A DNA stretch of 64,000 bases from Budorcas taxicolor (GCF_023091745.1 NC_068912.1:58184567-58248566), one strand, 5' to 3'. Numbered from the stretch's first letter, positions 1 to 12,985 are shown. Notes: generated by a model not told the origin, from the letters alone. A program made the numbers and translations.

Positions 1-373
1 AGAAAAAGCAGTAACTTTATAGAAGCCTGGCCCAGGCCCACCACACATATATAAGTAATCTAGAAAGAAGGTGTTTATGAATCTATCTGCAGGGAAGCAA
101 TGGAGACACAGACATAGAGAACAGACTTATGGACACAGTGGGGGAAGGGAATGGTGGGAATAATTCAGACAGTAGCATGAGAATATATACGTTACCATAT
201 GTAAAATTATATATCCAGTGGAAATTTGTTGTATGATGCAGGGAGCTCAAATCCAGTGCTCCCGGACAACCGAGAAGGGTGGGATGGGGTGGGATGTGGG
301 CGGGAGGCCCAAGAGGAAGGGGAGATACATATATCCATGACTGATTTATGTTGCTATATGACAGAAACCCACA
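1..373 (+). mobile_element. L1 3' end, part 1 (ruminant L1)
   Basis: The sequence matches the ruminant L1 3' region pattern: GACACAGACATAGAGAACAG, then a G-rich stretch and TGACAGAAACC. It resumes at 2988 after a BovB insertion. The duplicated target CAGAAACCCACA (362-373) recurs as CAGAAACCAACA at 2988-2999. Confidence 0.8.
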
Positions 374-2987
374 GGCTGTCTCTCCCATCAGGAAGCTTGC
401 ACAAGCCTCATCCTCATCCATCAGAGGGCAGACAGAATGAAAATCACAATACTAGAGAACTAACCAAAATGATCACATGGATAACAGTCTTGTGTAACTC
501 TGTGAAACTATGAGCCATGCCCTGACATGCTTCCTAAGACAAATGGGTGTTTGGGAGAGCTCCAACAAAATGTGGTCTACTGGAGAAGGGCATGGCAAAC
601 TATTTCAGAATTCTTGCCTTGAGAACCCCATAAACATATGCAAAGGCAAAAAGGTATAACACTGAAAGATGAACCTCTCCAGGTTGATAGGTGTCCAATA
701 CACTACTGGAGAAGAGTAGAGAAATAAATACAGAAGGAATGAAGAGGCTGAGCCATGGTGGAAATGACACCCAGCTGTGTATCTGTCTGGTGGTGAAAGT
801 AAAGTCTGATGCTATAAAGAACAGTACTGCATAGGAACCTGGAAAGTTAGGTTCATGAATGAAGGTAATCTACTTCTGCTTCATTGACTATGCTAAACCC
901 TTTGACTGTGTGGATCACAAAAATCTGTAGAAAATTCTTAAAGAGATGAGAATACCTAACCAACTTACCTGCCTCCTGAGAAACCTGTATGTAGGTCAAG
1001 AAGCAACAGTTAGAAGCAGACACAAAACATCAGACTGGTTCCAAATTGGGAAAGGAGTACATCAAAGCTGTATGTTGTCACCCTGCTCATTTAACTTATA
1101 TGCAGAGTACATCATGAGAAATGCCAGGCTGGATGAAGCACAAGCTGGAGTTAAGATTTCCCTGAGAAATATCAAGAACCTCACAAATGCAGATGATACC
1201 ACTCTAATAGCAGAAAATGAAGAGGAACTAAAGACCCTCTTGATGAAAGTAAAACAGGAGAGTGAAAAAGCTGGCTTAAAATTCAACATTCAAAAAACTA
1301 AGATCATGTCACCCAGTTCCATCACTTCATGGCAAATAGATGGGGAAATAATGGAAACAGTGACAGACTTTATTTTCTTAGGCTCCAAAATCACTGCAGT
1401 TGGTGACTGCAGCCACAAAATTAAAACACGTCCTCCTTGGAAGAAAAGCTATGACAAACCCAGACAGAATATTAAAAAGCAGAGACATTACTTTGCTGCC
1501 AAAGGTTCATATAGTCAAAGCTATAGTTTTTCCAGTAGTCATGTATGGATGTGAGAGTTGGACCATAAAGAGGGCTGAGCACCAAAGAATTGATGCTTCT
1601 GAACTGTGGTGTTAGAGAAGTGTGTTGGAGAAGATTCTTGAGAGTCCCTTGGACAGCAAGGAGATCAAACTAGTCAATCCTAAAGGAAATCAGCCCTGAA
1701 TATTCATTAGAAGGACTGACACTGAAACAAGCTCCAATACTTTGGCCACCTAATGTGAAGAGCCGACTCACAAGGGCTCTTGATGCTTGGAAAGACTGAA
1801 GGCAGGAGAAGAGGACAAGACGTGGCAGACATGGCAAACCAGACATGGCAAAGTAAACACTGACATTTTATAAATCAGTGGACTAAAATGGACAGGAATG
1901 GGTGAATTTTCATTCAGATGACCATTATATCTACTACTGTGGGCAAGAATCCTTTAGAAGAAATGAAGTAGCCCTCATAGTCAACAAAAGAGTCCAAAAT
2001 GCAGTACTTGGGTGCAATCTTAAAAACAGAATGATCTCAGTTCGTTTCCAAGGCAAGCCATTCAACAGGAAGTCTATGTCCCAACCACTCATGATGAAGA
2101 AGTTGAATTTGACTGGTTCTCTGAAGACCTATAAGACCTTCTGGAACCAACACACACACCAAAAAAGACATCTTTTTCATCATAGGGGACTGGAATGCAA
2201 AAGTCAAGAGATACCTGTAGTAACAGGTAAGTTTGGTTTATAGTACAAATGAAGCAGGGCAAAGGCTAACAGAGTTTTGTCAAGAGAATGCACTGATCAT
2301 AGCAAACACCCTCTTCTAACAGCACAAGAGACGACTCTACATATGGACATCACCAAATGGTCAATACCAAAATCAGATTTGTCATATTCTTTGTATCCAA
2401 AGATGGAGAAGTTCTATACAGTCAGCAAAAGAAAAAAAGATTGGGAGGTGATTATGGCTCAGATTATGAGCTTCTTATTGCAAAATGCAGACTTAAATTG
2501 AAGAAAGTAGGGAAAACTACTAGGCCACTCAGGTATGACCTAAATCAAATCCCTTATAGTTATACAGTGGGAGGGACAAATTTAAGGTATTAGATCTGGT
2601 AGACAAAATGCCTGAGAACAGAGGTTCATAACATTGTACAGGAGATCAACTCTGTATAATTCATTGTACAGGACAGAGGTTCATAACACTGCAGGAAATC
2701 AACCCTGAATATTCATTGGAAGGACTGATGCTGAAGTTCCAATACTTTGGCCACTTGATGTGAAGAGTCCAGTCATTGGAAAAGACTCTGATGCTGGGAA
2801 CAATTAAGTGTAGCAGGAGAAGAAGGTGACAGAAGATGAGATGATTGGATGGCATCATCGACCCAATGGGCTTGAATTTGAGCAAACTCTGGGAGACAGT
2901 GAAGGACAGAGAAGTCTCGCATACTACTGCCCATGGTGTCAACAAAGAGTCGGATGCAGCAGCTGAGCAACTGAACAATAATAAAGG
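374..2987 (+). mobile_element. BovB (RTE LINE), internally rearranged
   Basis: Order of parts: leader region (374-866); reverse-transcriptase region (867 to about 1855; FCFIDYAK-like frame, then NLTNADDTTLIAENEEELK); endonuclease region (about 1856-2690, DDHYIYYCGQES); and 3' tail (2691-2987). In a normal BovB the endonuclease precedes the reverse transcriptase. Frames are broken by stops, so nothing here is functional. It is flanked by a 12-bp TSD with one mismatch inside an L1 3' end. Confidence 0.85.
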
Positions 2988-3042
2988 CAGAAACCAACAC
3001 AATACTATAAAGCAATTATCCTCCAATTAAACAACTTAACTT
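2988..3042 (+). mobile_element. L1 3' end, part 2 (tail)
   Basis: CAGAAACCAACACAATACT followed by AAAGCAATTATCCTCCAATT is the usual end of ruminant L1. It completes the element that begins at position 1. Confidence 0.8.
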
Positions 3043-3870
3043 TTAAAACTCTATGAACAATAAACTCTGGAGATGATGTGGAGAAAAGAGAATCCTTTAG
3101 AACTTCTGGTGGGAATGTAAATTGATACAGTCACTACGGAGAACAGTATGGAGATTCCTTAAAAATAAACAGGAATAAAACTACCATATGACCCAGCAAC
3201 CCCATTACTTGAACCATAACCATAAAAAAACATAATTCAAAAAGACACATATTCCCCAATGTTCACTGCAGCACTATTTAAACAGCCAGGACATGGAAGC
3301 AACCTAGATATCCATCAAAAGATGAATGGATAAAGAGTTGTGGTATTATACATATATACAATGGAGTATTACTTAGTCAGAAAGGGAAACAAATTTGAGT
3401 CGGTTCTAACTGAGGTGGGTGAATCTATAGCCTGTTATACAGAGTGAAGTAAGTCAGAAAGAGAAAAACAAATACTGTATATGTGTGTATATATTATATA
3501 TATATAATATATATATATATGGAATCTAGGAAAATGGTACTGATGAACCTATGTGTAGGGTAAGAATAGAGACACAGACATAGAGAACAGACTTGTGGAC
3601 ACAGTGGGGGAAGGTGAGGGTGGGATGAATTAAGAGTATCACTGAAACATATACATTACTCTGTGTAAAAAAATAGCTAGTGGGAAGTGGGTGTATAATG
3701 CAGTAAGCTCAACCTGGTGCTCTGTGACAACCGAGAGGGGTAGGATGTGGTGGGGGTGCAAAGGATGTTCAAGAGGGAGGGAGACTTATGTATACTTATG
3801 GCTGATTCACACTGTTGTATGGCAGAAACCAATACATTATGAAGCAATTATCCTCCAATTAAAAATTTTA
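3043..3870 (+). mobile_element. L1 3' end, second copy
   Basis: 5'-truncated L1 covering the end of ORF2 (the 'GGAGAACAGTATGGAG' landmark near 3140) through the terminal CAATTATCCTCCAATTAA. It includes an AT-repeat expansion at about 3483-3520. No intact frame. Confidence 0.8.
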
Positions 3871-4017
3871 AAATCTACAGCAATAAATGCTAGAGAGGGT
3901 GTAGAGAAAAGGAAATTCTCTTAAACTGTTGGTAGGAGTAAATTGATATAGCCACTATGGAGAACAGGATGGAGGTTCCCTAAAAAATTCAAAATAGAAC
4001 TATTATATGACCCAGTT

Positions 4018-4293
4018 GGGAGAAGACAATGGCAACCCACTCCAGTACTCTTGCCTGGAAAATCCCATGGATGGAAGAGCCTGGTGGGCCGCAGTCCATG
4101 CGGTCGTTAAGAGTCAGACACGATTGAGCGACTTCACTTTCACTTTTCACTTTCATGCATTGGAGAAGGAAACGGCAACCCACTCCAGTGTTCCTGCCTG
4201 GAGAATCCAAGGGACAGAGGAGCCTGGTGGGCTGCCATCTATGGGGTCGCACAGAGTTGGACACTACTGAAGTGACTTAGCAGCAGTAGCAGC
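4018..4293 (+). mobile_element. Bov-A2 SINE (A-unit dimer)
   Basis: Two A units ('AATGGCAACCCACTCCAGTA' type) are joined by the hexamer-like CACTTTCACTTTTCACTTTC linker, with a CAGCAGTAGCAGC end. Perfect 11-bp TSDs ATGACCCAGTT lie at 4007-4017 and 4294-4304. Confidence 0.92.
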
Positions 4294-4756
4294 ATGACCC
4301 AGTTATCTCATTCCTGAGCATATACCCAAAGAAAGTCATAATTCCAAAAGATACATGCGCCCCATGTTCACTGCAGCATTTGCAACAGCCAAAACATGGA
4401 AACAACCTAGATGTCCATCAACAGAAGAACAGACAAAAGAAGATATGGTACATCTCTACAATGGACTATTAGTCAGCCATTAAAAAGGAACAAAATTGTG
4501 CCATTCAGAGAGTCATGGATGGACCTAGAGGCTGTCATATAGAGTGAAGTAAGTCAGAAACAGAAAAACAAATATTATATAATGTCACTAATATGTGGAA
4601 TTTAGAAAAAATGGTACAGATGAAATTATGTGCAGAACAGAAATAGATACATAGATGCAGAGAACAAAAATATATATACCAAGGAGGAAAGGGGGTGTGG
4701 GATGAATTAGGAGATTGTGATTAACATAAAGAGTACTAAATATAAAATAGATACCT

Positions 4757-4857
4757 AATGCTGCTGCTACTGCTGCTAAGTCACTTGGACTGCAGCCTAC
4801 CTCCATCCATGGGATTTTCCAGGCAAGAGTACTGGAGTGGGTTGCCACTGCCTTCTC
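4757..4857 (-). mobile_element. Bov-A monomer SINE
   Basis: Single A unit in reverse orientation, with a CTGCTGCTACTGCTGCT head as seen on the strand given. It is flanked by 8-bp TSDs AGATACCT at 4749-4756 and 4858-4865. Confidence 0.85.
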
Positions 4858-6316
4858 AGATACCTCATAAGAACCTATTATATAGCACAGGGAACTCTAC
4901 TCAGTGCTCCGTGGTGACCTAAATGAGAAGGAAATCTTAAAAAGATGGGATATAAGTATATATATAGCTGACTCACTTTGCTGTACAGCAGAAACTAACA
5001 CAACATTGTAAAGCAACTATACTCCAATTAGAAAAAAAAGAAAAGACTTGGCCATACCCAGGAACACCTCAGGCCAAACAACCAACAAGGTGGGAATGCA
5101 TTTCTACTCATCAGCAGACAGAATGCTTAGTCTTCCTCAGCCTAGAGACACCTCCAAACACCCCTTGACATGGCCCTGCCCACAAGAAGAACAAGACCCA
5201 GCTCCACCCATCAGCAGGCAGGTACCACTCCCTCCCAACCAGAAACCTTTACAAGCCTCTAGACCAGCCTCACCCATGAGGGGACAGACACCAGAAGCAA
5301 GGTGAGCTACAACCCTGCAACCTGCAGAACAGAGACTGAGAAGAAATACAAAATGAGATGACATAGGAATATGTTCCAGAAGGAGTAACAAGATAAAGCC
5401 CAAGAAAATAACAACTAAGTGAGGTAGAGACAGGCCACCTACTGAAGACAGAATTCAGAGTAATGATAGTAAAGATGATCCAAATCTCCGAAAAATAATG
5501 GAGGTAAAGACTGAGAAGATACAAGAAACGTTTACCAAGGAGCTAGAAGATTTAAAGAATAAACAGAGTTGGACTAAAACTGAAATAAATTATACACTAG
5601 AAGGAATCAGTAGCAGAATAACTGATGCAGAAAACTGGTAAGTAACCTGGAAGAGAGAATAGTGAAACTCGCTGCTGCAGAACTGAAGAAAGAAGAAGTA
5701 ATGAAAAGAATTGAGGACAATTTTAAGAGCCCTCTAAGACAACATTAAATACACCAACATTTGCACTCTAGAGGGGTCCCAGAAAGAAAAGAAAGAAAGA
5801 GCCTGAGAAAATATTTGAAGAGAGAATAGCTGAAAACTTCCCTAAGATAGACAAAGAAATAGTCACCCAAGTCCAGGAATCGCAGCAAGTGCCATACAGG
5901 ATAAACCCAAGGAAGAAGATGCTGAGACACACATTAATCAAATTGATAACAACTAAAAACAGAGGCAATATTAAAAGCAACAAAGAACATACAAGAAGTT
6001 ACCTATAACATTATTAGTTTATTTTTTAGCAGGAACTCTGCAGGCCAGAAGGGAGTGGCACAATATATTTAAAGGGATAAAAGAGAAAAACCTACAACCA
6101 AGAATACTGTACCCAGAAAGGCTCTCATTCAGATTCAACAGAGAAATCAAAAGCTTTACAGACAAGCAAAAGCTAAGACAATTCATCACCACCAGGCAGT
6201 TTTACAACAAATGCTAAAGGAACTTCTCTAGGTGAAAAAAAAGAAAAGCCTACAACTAGGAACAAGAAAATTGCAAATGGGAAAATTCACTAATAAAGGC
6301 AAACATATAGTAAAGG

Positions 6317-6534
6317 TATGGGCTTTCTTGATGGGTCAGTGGGTAAAGAATCCCCCTGTAATGCAGGAGACTGGCAGGAGACCTGTGTTTGATCCCTGAG
6401 TCCGGAAGATCCCCTGGAGTAGGAAATAGCAACCCACTCCAGTATTCTGGCCCAAGAAATCCTATGGACAGAGAAGCCTGGCGGGCTAAAATCCATGGGG
6501 TCACAAAGAATCAAACATGACCAAGTGACTAAGT
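6317..6534 (+). mobile_element. Bov-tA SINE in L1
   Basis: A tRNA-Glu-derived head (GGGCTTTCTTGATGGGTCAG) is followed by an A unit. Perfect 14-bp TSDs ACATATAGTAAAGG lie at 6303-6316 and 6535-6548. Confidence 0.92.
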
Positions 6535-8779
6535 ACATATAGTAAAGGCAGGAAATCATCCTCATGCAAATATATCAAAAGCAGCAATCATGAGAACAGG
6601 AGGGTACAAATGCAGGACACTGGGAATACATCTGAAACTAAGAGACCAACAGGTTTAAACCAATCTTTATAAATGTGGACTGCTAGATCAAAACTTCATG
6701 ATAACCACAAACCAAAAATCTACAATAGAGATACAGACAAAAAATAAATAGGAGTCCAAACACAACACTAAAGTGTGTCAAAGCACAACAGAACAAAAGA
6801 GGAAGGGAAGGAAAAGGGCCTACAAAAACAAATTTAAAACAATTAACAAAATGGCAATAAGAACATACACACCAATAATGACCTTCAATGTAAGTGGATT
6901 AAATGCTCCAACCAAAAGACAAATAGTGGCTGAATGAACACAAAAATAAGATCCATATATATTCTTTCTACAAGAGATCCACTTCAGATATAGGGACACA
7001 CACAGATTCAAAGTGAGGGGATGGATAAAGGTATTCTATGCAAATGAAAATCAAAAGAAAGCTGGGATAACAACACATACATCAGACAAAATTGACTTTA
7101 AAGACTGTTACAAGAGACAAAGATGGACACTACATAATGATCAAGGGACCAATTCAAGAAGAAAATATAGTAATGGTAAATATATATGCACCCAACATAA
7201 GAGCACCTCAACATATAAGGCAAATGCTAACAGCCATAAAAGGAGAAATTATCAGTAAGACATTAATAGTGGGGGGATGTCAACATTCCATTTATATCAA
7301 TGGACAGATGATCCAGACAGATCAATAGGGAAACAAAGGCCTTAAATAACACATTAGATGAGATGGAATTAATTGATATTTATAGAGCATTCCATGCAAA
7401 AGCAGTAGAGTACACATTCTTTTCAAGTGCAGATGGAACATTCTCCAGGATAGATCACATGCTGGGCCAGAAAGTAAGCTTCCATAAATTTGAGAAAACT
7501 GAAATCATATCAAGCATCTTTTATGAGATTAGAAATCAACTACAAGGTAGAAAAAACATAAGAAACACAAATATGTGGAGGCTAAACAATACGCTACTAA
7601 ACAATCAATGGAACACTGAAGAAATCAAAGAGAAAATCAAAAAGTACCTAGAGACAAATGAAAGTGAAAAATGATCCAAAATCTATGGCATACAACAAAA
7701 GCCGTTCTAAGAAGGATGTTTATAACAATAAAATCTTACTTCATGAAATAAGAAAAATTTCAAATAAACAACCTAACCTTGGACCTAAAGCAACCAGAGA
7801 AAGAAGAGCAAACAAAATCCAAAGTTAGTATACAAGGAAAGAAGTCATAAATATCAGAGCAGAAATAAATGAAATAAACACAACGATAACAATAGAAAAG
7901 ATCAGTGAAACTAAAAGCTGGTTCTTTGAAAAGATAAAATTGCTAAACCTTTCACCAGACTCACCAGGAAAAAAAGGGAGAGGTGTCAATAAAATTTGAA
8001 AGAAAAAGGAGAGGTTACTACAGGTATCATAGAAATACAAAGGATCATGAGAGACTACTACAAGGAACTATATGCTAATAAAATGGGACAACCTAGAAGT
8101 AATGGACAAATTCTTAACAGGTACAATCTTCCAAGACTGAACCAGGAAGAAAATAGAAAATATGAACAGACCAATCACATACTGAAATTGAAACTGATAT
8201 TTGAAAGCTTACAACAAAAGTCCAGGACCAGATGGCTTCACAGGTGAATTCTATCAAACATTTAGAGAAGAAGGAACACCTATCCTTCTGAAAATATTCC
8301 CAAAAATTGCAGAGGAAGAACTCCCAAACTCATTCTATGAGGCCACTATCATTCTGATACCAACATCAAAGAGAGTCTTCCCTAACCCGCTTGCACACAC
8401 ACACACACACACACAAAATTACAGGCTAATATCACTGATGAACAGATGCAAAAATCCTCAACAAAACACTAGAAAATTGAATCAAAGATACATTAAAATG
8501 ATCATACACCAAGATCAAGTGGGATTTCTCCTAAGGATTCAAGGATTTTTCAATATCCTCAAATCAATCAGTTTGACACATCACATCAACAAACCAAGGA
8601 ATAAATGCCATATGATCATCTCAATAAATGGAGTAAAACCTTTTGACAAAATTCAACACCCATTTATGATAAAAACTCAATAAAGCAGGCATAGAGGGAA
8701 TAAACCTACCTCAACATAATAAAGGCCACATATGTCCTACAGCTAACATCATGCTCAACTATCATACAAATGGTGAAAA

Positions 8780-10013
8780 TTCTCAAGCTAGGCTTCAACA
8801 GTATGTGAACCATGAACTTCCAGATGTTCAAGCTGGATTTAAAAACAGCAGAGGAACTAGATATCAAATTGCCAACATCTGTTGGATCATACAAAAAGCA
8901 AGAGAATTCCAGAAAAACATCTACTTTTGCTTTATTGATTATGCAAAAGCCTTTGACTGTATAGATCACAACAAACTGTGGAAAATTCTTTGAGAGATGG
9001 GAATAGCAGACCATCTTACCTGCCTCCTGAGAAATCTGTATGCGGGTCAAGAAGCAAAAGTTAGAACCAGACATGGAACAACAGACTGGTTCCAAATGGG
9101 GAAAGGAGTAAGTCAAGGCTGTATATTGTCACCCTGCCCATATAACTTATATGCAGAGTACATCATGTGAAATGCCAGGCTGGATGAAGCACAAGCTGGT
9201 ACCAAAACTGCCGGGAGAAATATCAATAACCTCAGATACTCAGATGATGCCCCCATTATGGCAAAAAAATGAAGAGGAACTAAAGAGCCTCTTACTGAAA
9301 GTGAAAGAGCAGAGTGAAAAGGCTGGCTTAAAATTCAACATTCAAAAAACTAAGATCATGGCATCTGGTCCCATCACTTCATGGCAAATAGATGGGGAAA
9401 CAATCAAAACAGTGACAGACTTTATTTTCTTGGGCTCCAAGATCACTGAAGATGGTGACTGCAGCCATGAAATTAAAAGATGCTTACTCCTTGCAAGAAA
9501 AGCTATGACCAACCTAGACAACATATTAAAAAGCAGAGACATTAATTTGCCAACAAAGATTTGTCTAGTCAAAGCTATGGTTTTTCCAGTAGTCATGTAT
9601 GGATGTGAGAGTTGGACTATAAATGAAGCTGAGCACCAAAGAATTGATGCTTTTGAACTGTGGTGTTGGAGAACACTCTTGAGAATCCCTTGGACTGCAA
9701 GGAGATCCAACCAGTCCATCCTAAAGGAGATCGGTCCTGGGTGTTCACTGGAAGGACTGATGTTGAAGCTGAAACTCCAATATTTTGGCCACCTGATGTG
9801 AAGAACTGACTCACTGGAAAAGACCCTAATGCTGGGAAAGATTGAAGGCAGGAGGAAAAGGGAATGACAGAGGATGAGATGGTTGAATAGCATCACCAAC
9901 TCGATGGACATGAGTTTGAGCAAGTTCTGGGAGTTAGTGATGAACAGGGAGGCCTGGTGTGCTACAGTACATGGGGTCGCAAGTCAGACATGACTAAGCA
10001 ATTGACTGAACTG
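8780..10013 (+). mobile_element. BovB, 5'-truncated, nested in L1
   Basis: It covers the reverse-transcriptase region to the 3' end. Readable segments include FCFIDYAKAFDCIDHNK and ITSWQIDGETIKTVTDFIFL; the tail is the ACTGAACTGAA type. Perfect 11-bp TSDs AATGGTGAAAA lie at 8769-8779 and 10014-10024, and the L1 resumes exactly after. Stops and frameshifts show it is dead. Confidence 0.92.
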
Positions 10014-10626
10014 AATGGTGAAAAGCTGAAAATATTTCCACTAAGATCAGAAGCAAGACAAGGATGTTGATTCTCACCACATTTATTCAACATAGTTTTG
10101 GAAATCCTAGCCAGAGCAATCAGAAGGAAATTAAATTAAATGAATCCAAACTGGAAAAGGAGAAACAAAGCTGTTACTGTTTCCTGATAACATGATACTT
10201 CATATTAAAAAATCCTAAAGATTCTACCAGAAAACTACTAGAGCTCAATGAATTCAGTAAATTTGCAGGTTACAAATTACACAGAATTCTGTTACATTTC
10301 TATTACAAGGAAGGGGAAAAACTCCTTTTACTATCATATCAGAAAGAATAAAATAACTAGGAATAAACCTACCTGAAGAGGCAAATGATCTATACTCATA
10401 AAACTATAGACAGTGAAGAAAGAAACTAAAGATGAGATGAACACATGGAAATATGTTCCTGGAATGGAAGAATCCATATTGTCCGAATGACTATACCACC
10501 CAAGGCAATCTACAGATTCAATGCAATCTCTATCAAATTACTGATGGCATTTTTTACAGATCTAGAAGAAAAAAAAATCTTAAAATGTATATGCAAACAC
10601 AAAAGAGCCCAAACAGGCAAAGCAAT

Positions 10627-10905
10627 CTGCTGCTGCTGCTACTAAGTCTCTTCAGTCGTGTCCGACTCTGTGCTACCCCATAGATGGCAGCCCACCAGGC
10701 TCCCCCGTCCCTGGGATTCTCCAGGCAAGGACACTGGAGTGGGTTGCCATTTCCTTCTCCAATGCATGCAAGTGAAAAGTGAAAGTGATGTCGCTCAATC
10801 GTGTCTGACTGTTTGTGACCCCATGGACTGCAGCCTACCAGGCTCCTCCATCCATGGGATTTTCCAGGCAAGGGTACCGGAGTGGGTTGCCATTGCCTTC
10901 TCCCT
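10627..10905 (-). mobile_element. Bov-A2 SINE in L1, no visible TSD
   Basis: Reverse-oriented dimer with a CTGCTGCTGCTACTAAGTC end, hexamer linker GTGAAAAGTGAAAGTG and two A units. The flanks are non-contiguous L1 segments with no duplication, which suggests a loss of L1 sequence at the site. Confidence 0.88.
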
Positions 10906-11349
10906 CTAATACCTTACCCCAAAATAAACTCAAAACAGAAACAAAGAACTAAATGGAAGGCTGGTTGCTATAAATCTCTTTGAGGAAAACATAGGCAGGA
11001 CACTCTGCATAAATCAGACATAAATTGCAATAATATTTTTTGGGACCCACCTGCTAGAGTAATGAAAATAAAAACAAAGATAAACAAATGAGACCTAATT
11101 AACCTTCAAAACTTTTGCATGGCAAAGGAAATCATAAAACAAAAAGCCAACTCACAGAATGGGAGATAATATTTGCAAACAAAGAGACTGTCAAGCAATC
11201 AATCTCCAATATCTACAAATAGCTCATGCAGCTCAATATAAAAAAACAACAACAAACAACCCAATTAAAAAATGGGTAGAAGATTGAACTAGGTATTTGT
11301 CCAAAGAAGACATATAGATGGCCAAAAAGTATATGAAAAGATGCTCAAC

Positions 11350-11530
11350 GTCAGATGGTAAAGAATCTCCCTGCAATGCAGGAGACCTGGGTTTGATCCC
11401 TGGGTCAGCAAAATTCCCTGGAGAAGGAAATGGCAACCCACTCCAGTTTCTTGCCTGGAGAATCCCATGGATAGAGAAGTCTGGCAGTCTACAGTGCATA
11501 GGGTCACAAAGAGTCAGACATGACTGAGCA
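11350..11530 (+). mobile_element. Bov-tA SINE, 5'-shortened, in L1
   Basis: It starts inside the tRNA-like head (TCAGATGGTAAAGAATCTCC) and runs through the A unit to GACTGAGCAA. The L1 resumes with ATTAGAGAAATGCAAATC. The ends are ragged and no clear TSD is seen. Confidence 0.85.
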
Positions 11531-12440
11531 AATAATAATTAGAGAAATGCAAATCAAAACTACAATGCAGTATCACCTCACAGCAGTCAGAAGGGTCACC
11601 ATCAAAAAGTCTATAAGCATTAAAAGCTGGACAGGGTGTGGAGAAAAAAACACTCCCACACTGTTGGGAGAAATGTAAACTGGTACAACCACTATGGAGA
11701 ACAGCTCAGGTTTCCTACAAAACTAAAAATAGAGCTACCATACAATCCACCAATCCCACTTGGGGGCATATATTTGAAGAAAACCACACTTAGAAAAATA
11801 CATGCACCCCAATATTCATTGCAGCACTATTTACAGTAGACAAGACATGGAAGCAACCTAAATGTACATCAGCACATGAATGGATAAATATGTGGTACAT
11901 ATATACAATGGAATATTGCTCAGCCATTAAAAAGAATGAAATACCATTTGCAGCAACATGGATGGACCTAGAGATTATCATACTAAGTGATATAAATCAG
12001 ACAAAGTCAAATATCATATAATATCACTTATATATAGAATCAAAAAAATGATATGAAATAACTTAATTACACAGCACAGACTCACAGACATAGAAGACTT
12101 CTATTTACCAAACGGAAATGGTGGGAGAAGGGATAAATTAGGAATTCTAGATTAACATATATATACCATATATATTTTTTATATATAAAATATAAATTAA
12201 ACATATAATTTTAAATTTAAATATATTTTTTTATATATAGTTTTTTTATTATATATAAAATTGATACTCTATAAAGTCCTAGTATATAGTGCAGGGAACT
12301 TTACTCAATATTCTCTAATAATGTATATGGGAAAAGAATCTGGAAAACAGAATATATATGTATAACTGAATCATTTTGCTGTACACCTGAAACACAACAT
12401 TGTACATCAACTGTACTCCAATAAAAATAATTTTTAAAAA

Positions 12441-12985
12441 TAATAAAAACAATATATGAAACAAACTTTAGCTTGATTCAAAGTATTCCAGAAGATAAAT
12501 TTAAGAAAAAAATTTATAAAACCTATCTTTAAACAATAGCATCAAGAAAAGTAAGTATATGCAATCCCTAGGTGACTACTTAGAAGGATAATATTAATTT
12601 GGATAAATATATCTAAAAATAAGTAGTTTTAATACACTATGGTAATATAATTCATATGCTCTAATAAGCCAAAAGACAAAGTCTCACTTTATTTCACTAG
12701 AAAAAACTACTCTGAACTCTGGTAACCCATAGCATTTCAAGAAACTCCAAGAATTTCAGTGTTTTTACCTTCTCCTGGCTCAAAACTTTATGAATTAGTA
12801 CTTTATGATTAAATAAAAAAATCCAGAGATAGAGACCGATTGAGAATGAGAAAAGAAAAACCATAACAATAAGGCTCTAAATAGCCTTGAATTTTAGGCA
12901 TAAGTTTCATATCTTTCTTGGAAAAATTCTCCCAATTCTAAATTCATTCAATTAAAACCGAGCAGTTCAAAACAACACCAAAAAC
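12441..12985. other. AT-rich intergenic stretch, nothing recognised
   Basis: No gene, no clear repeat family and no strong regulatory signal is visible to me. It may hold diverged repeat material. Confidence 0.5.

Larger units (their letters stand above)
3871..5040 (+). mobile_element. L1 3' end, third copy, with two SINE insertions
   Basis: This copy repeats the same L1 landmarks (GGAGAACAGGATGGAGGTT near 3960; terminal CAACTATACTCCAATTAG near 5020). It is interrupted by Bov-A2 at 4018-4293 and a Bov-A monomer at 4757-4857. It ends in an A-rich tail against the next L1. Confidence 0.8.
5041..12440 (+). mobile_element. Long L1 (ORF1, ORF2 and 3' region), decayed, with nested insertions
   Basis: ORF1-like sequence lies around 5330-6230 and ORF2 begins near 6830 (AATGGCAATAAGAACATACA). 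The 3' end reaches GTACATCAACTGTACTCCAA near 12400-12420. Frames are broken many times. Insertions sit at 6317-6534 (Bov-tA), 8780-10013 (BovB), about 10627-10905 (Bov-A2) and about 11350-11530 (Bov-tA). A (CA)n run lies at 8394-8415. It is close to full length but not retrotransposition-competent. Confidence 0.88.

Noticed and set aside
9151..9801. 216-residue frame with reverse-transcriptase-like sequence
   Set aside because: Part of a truncated, frame-broken BovB (8780-10013); not a gene.
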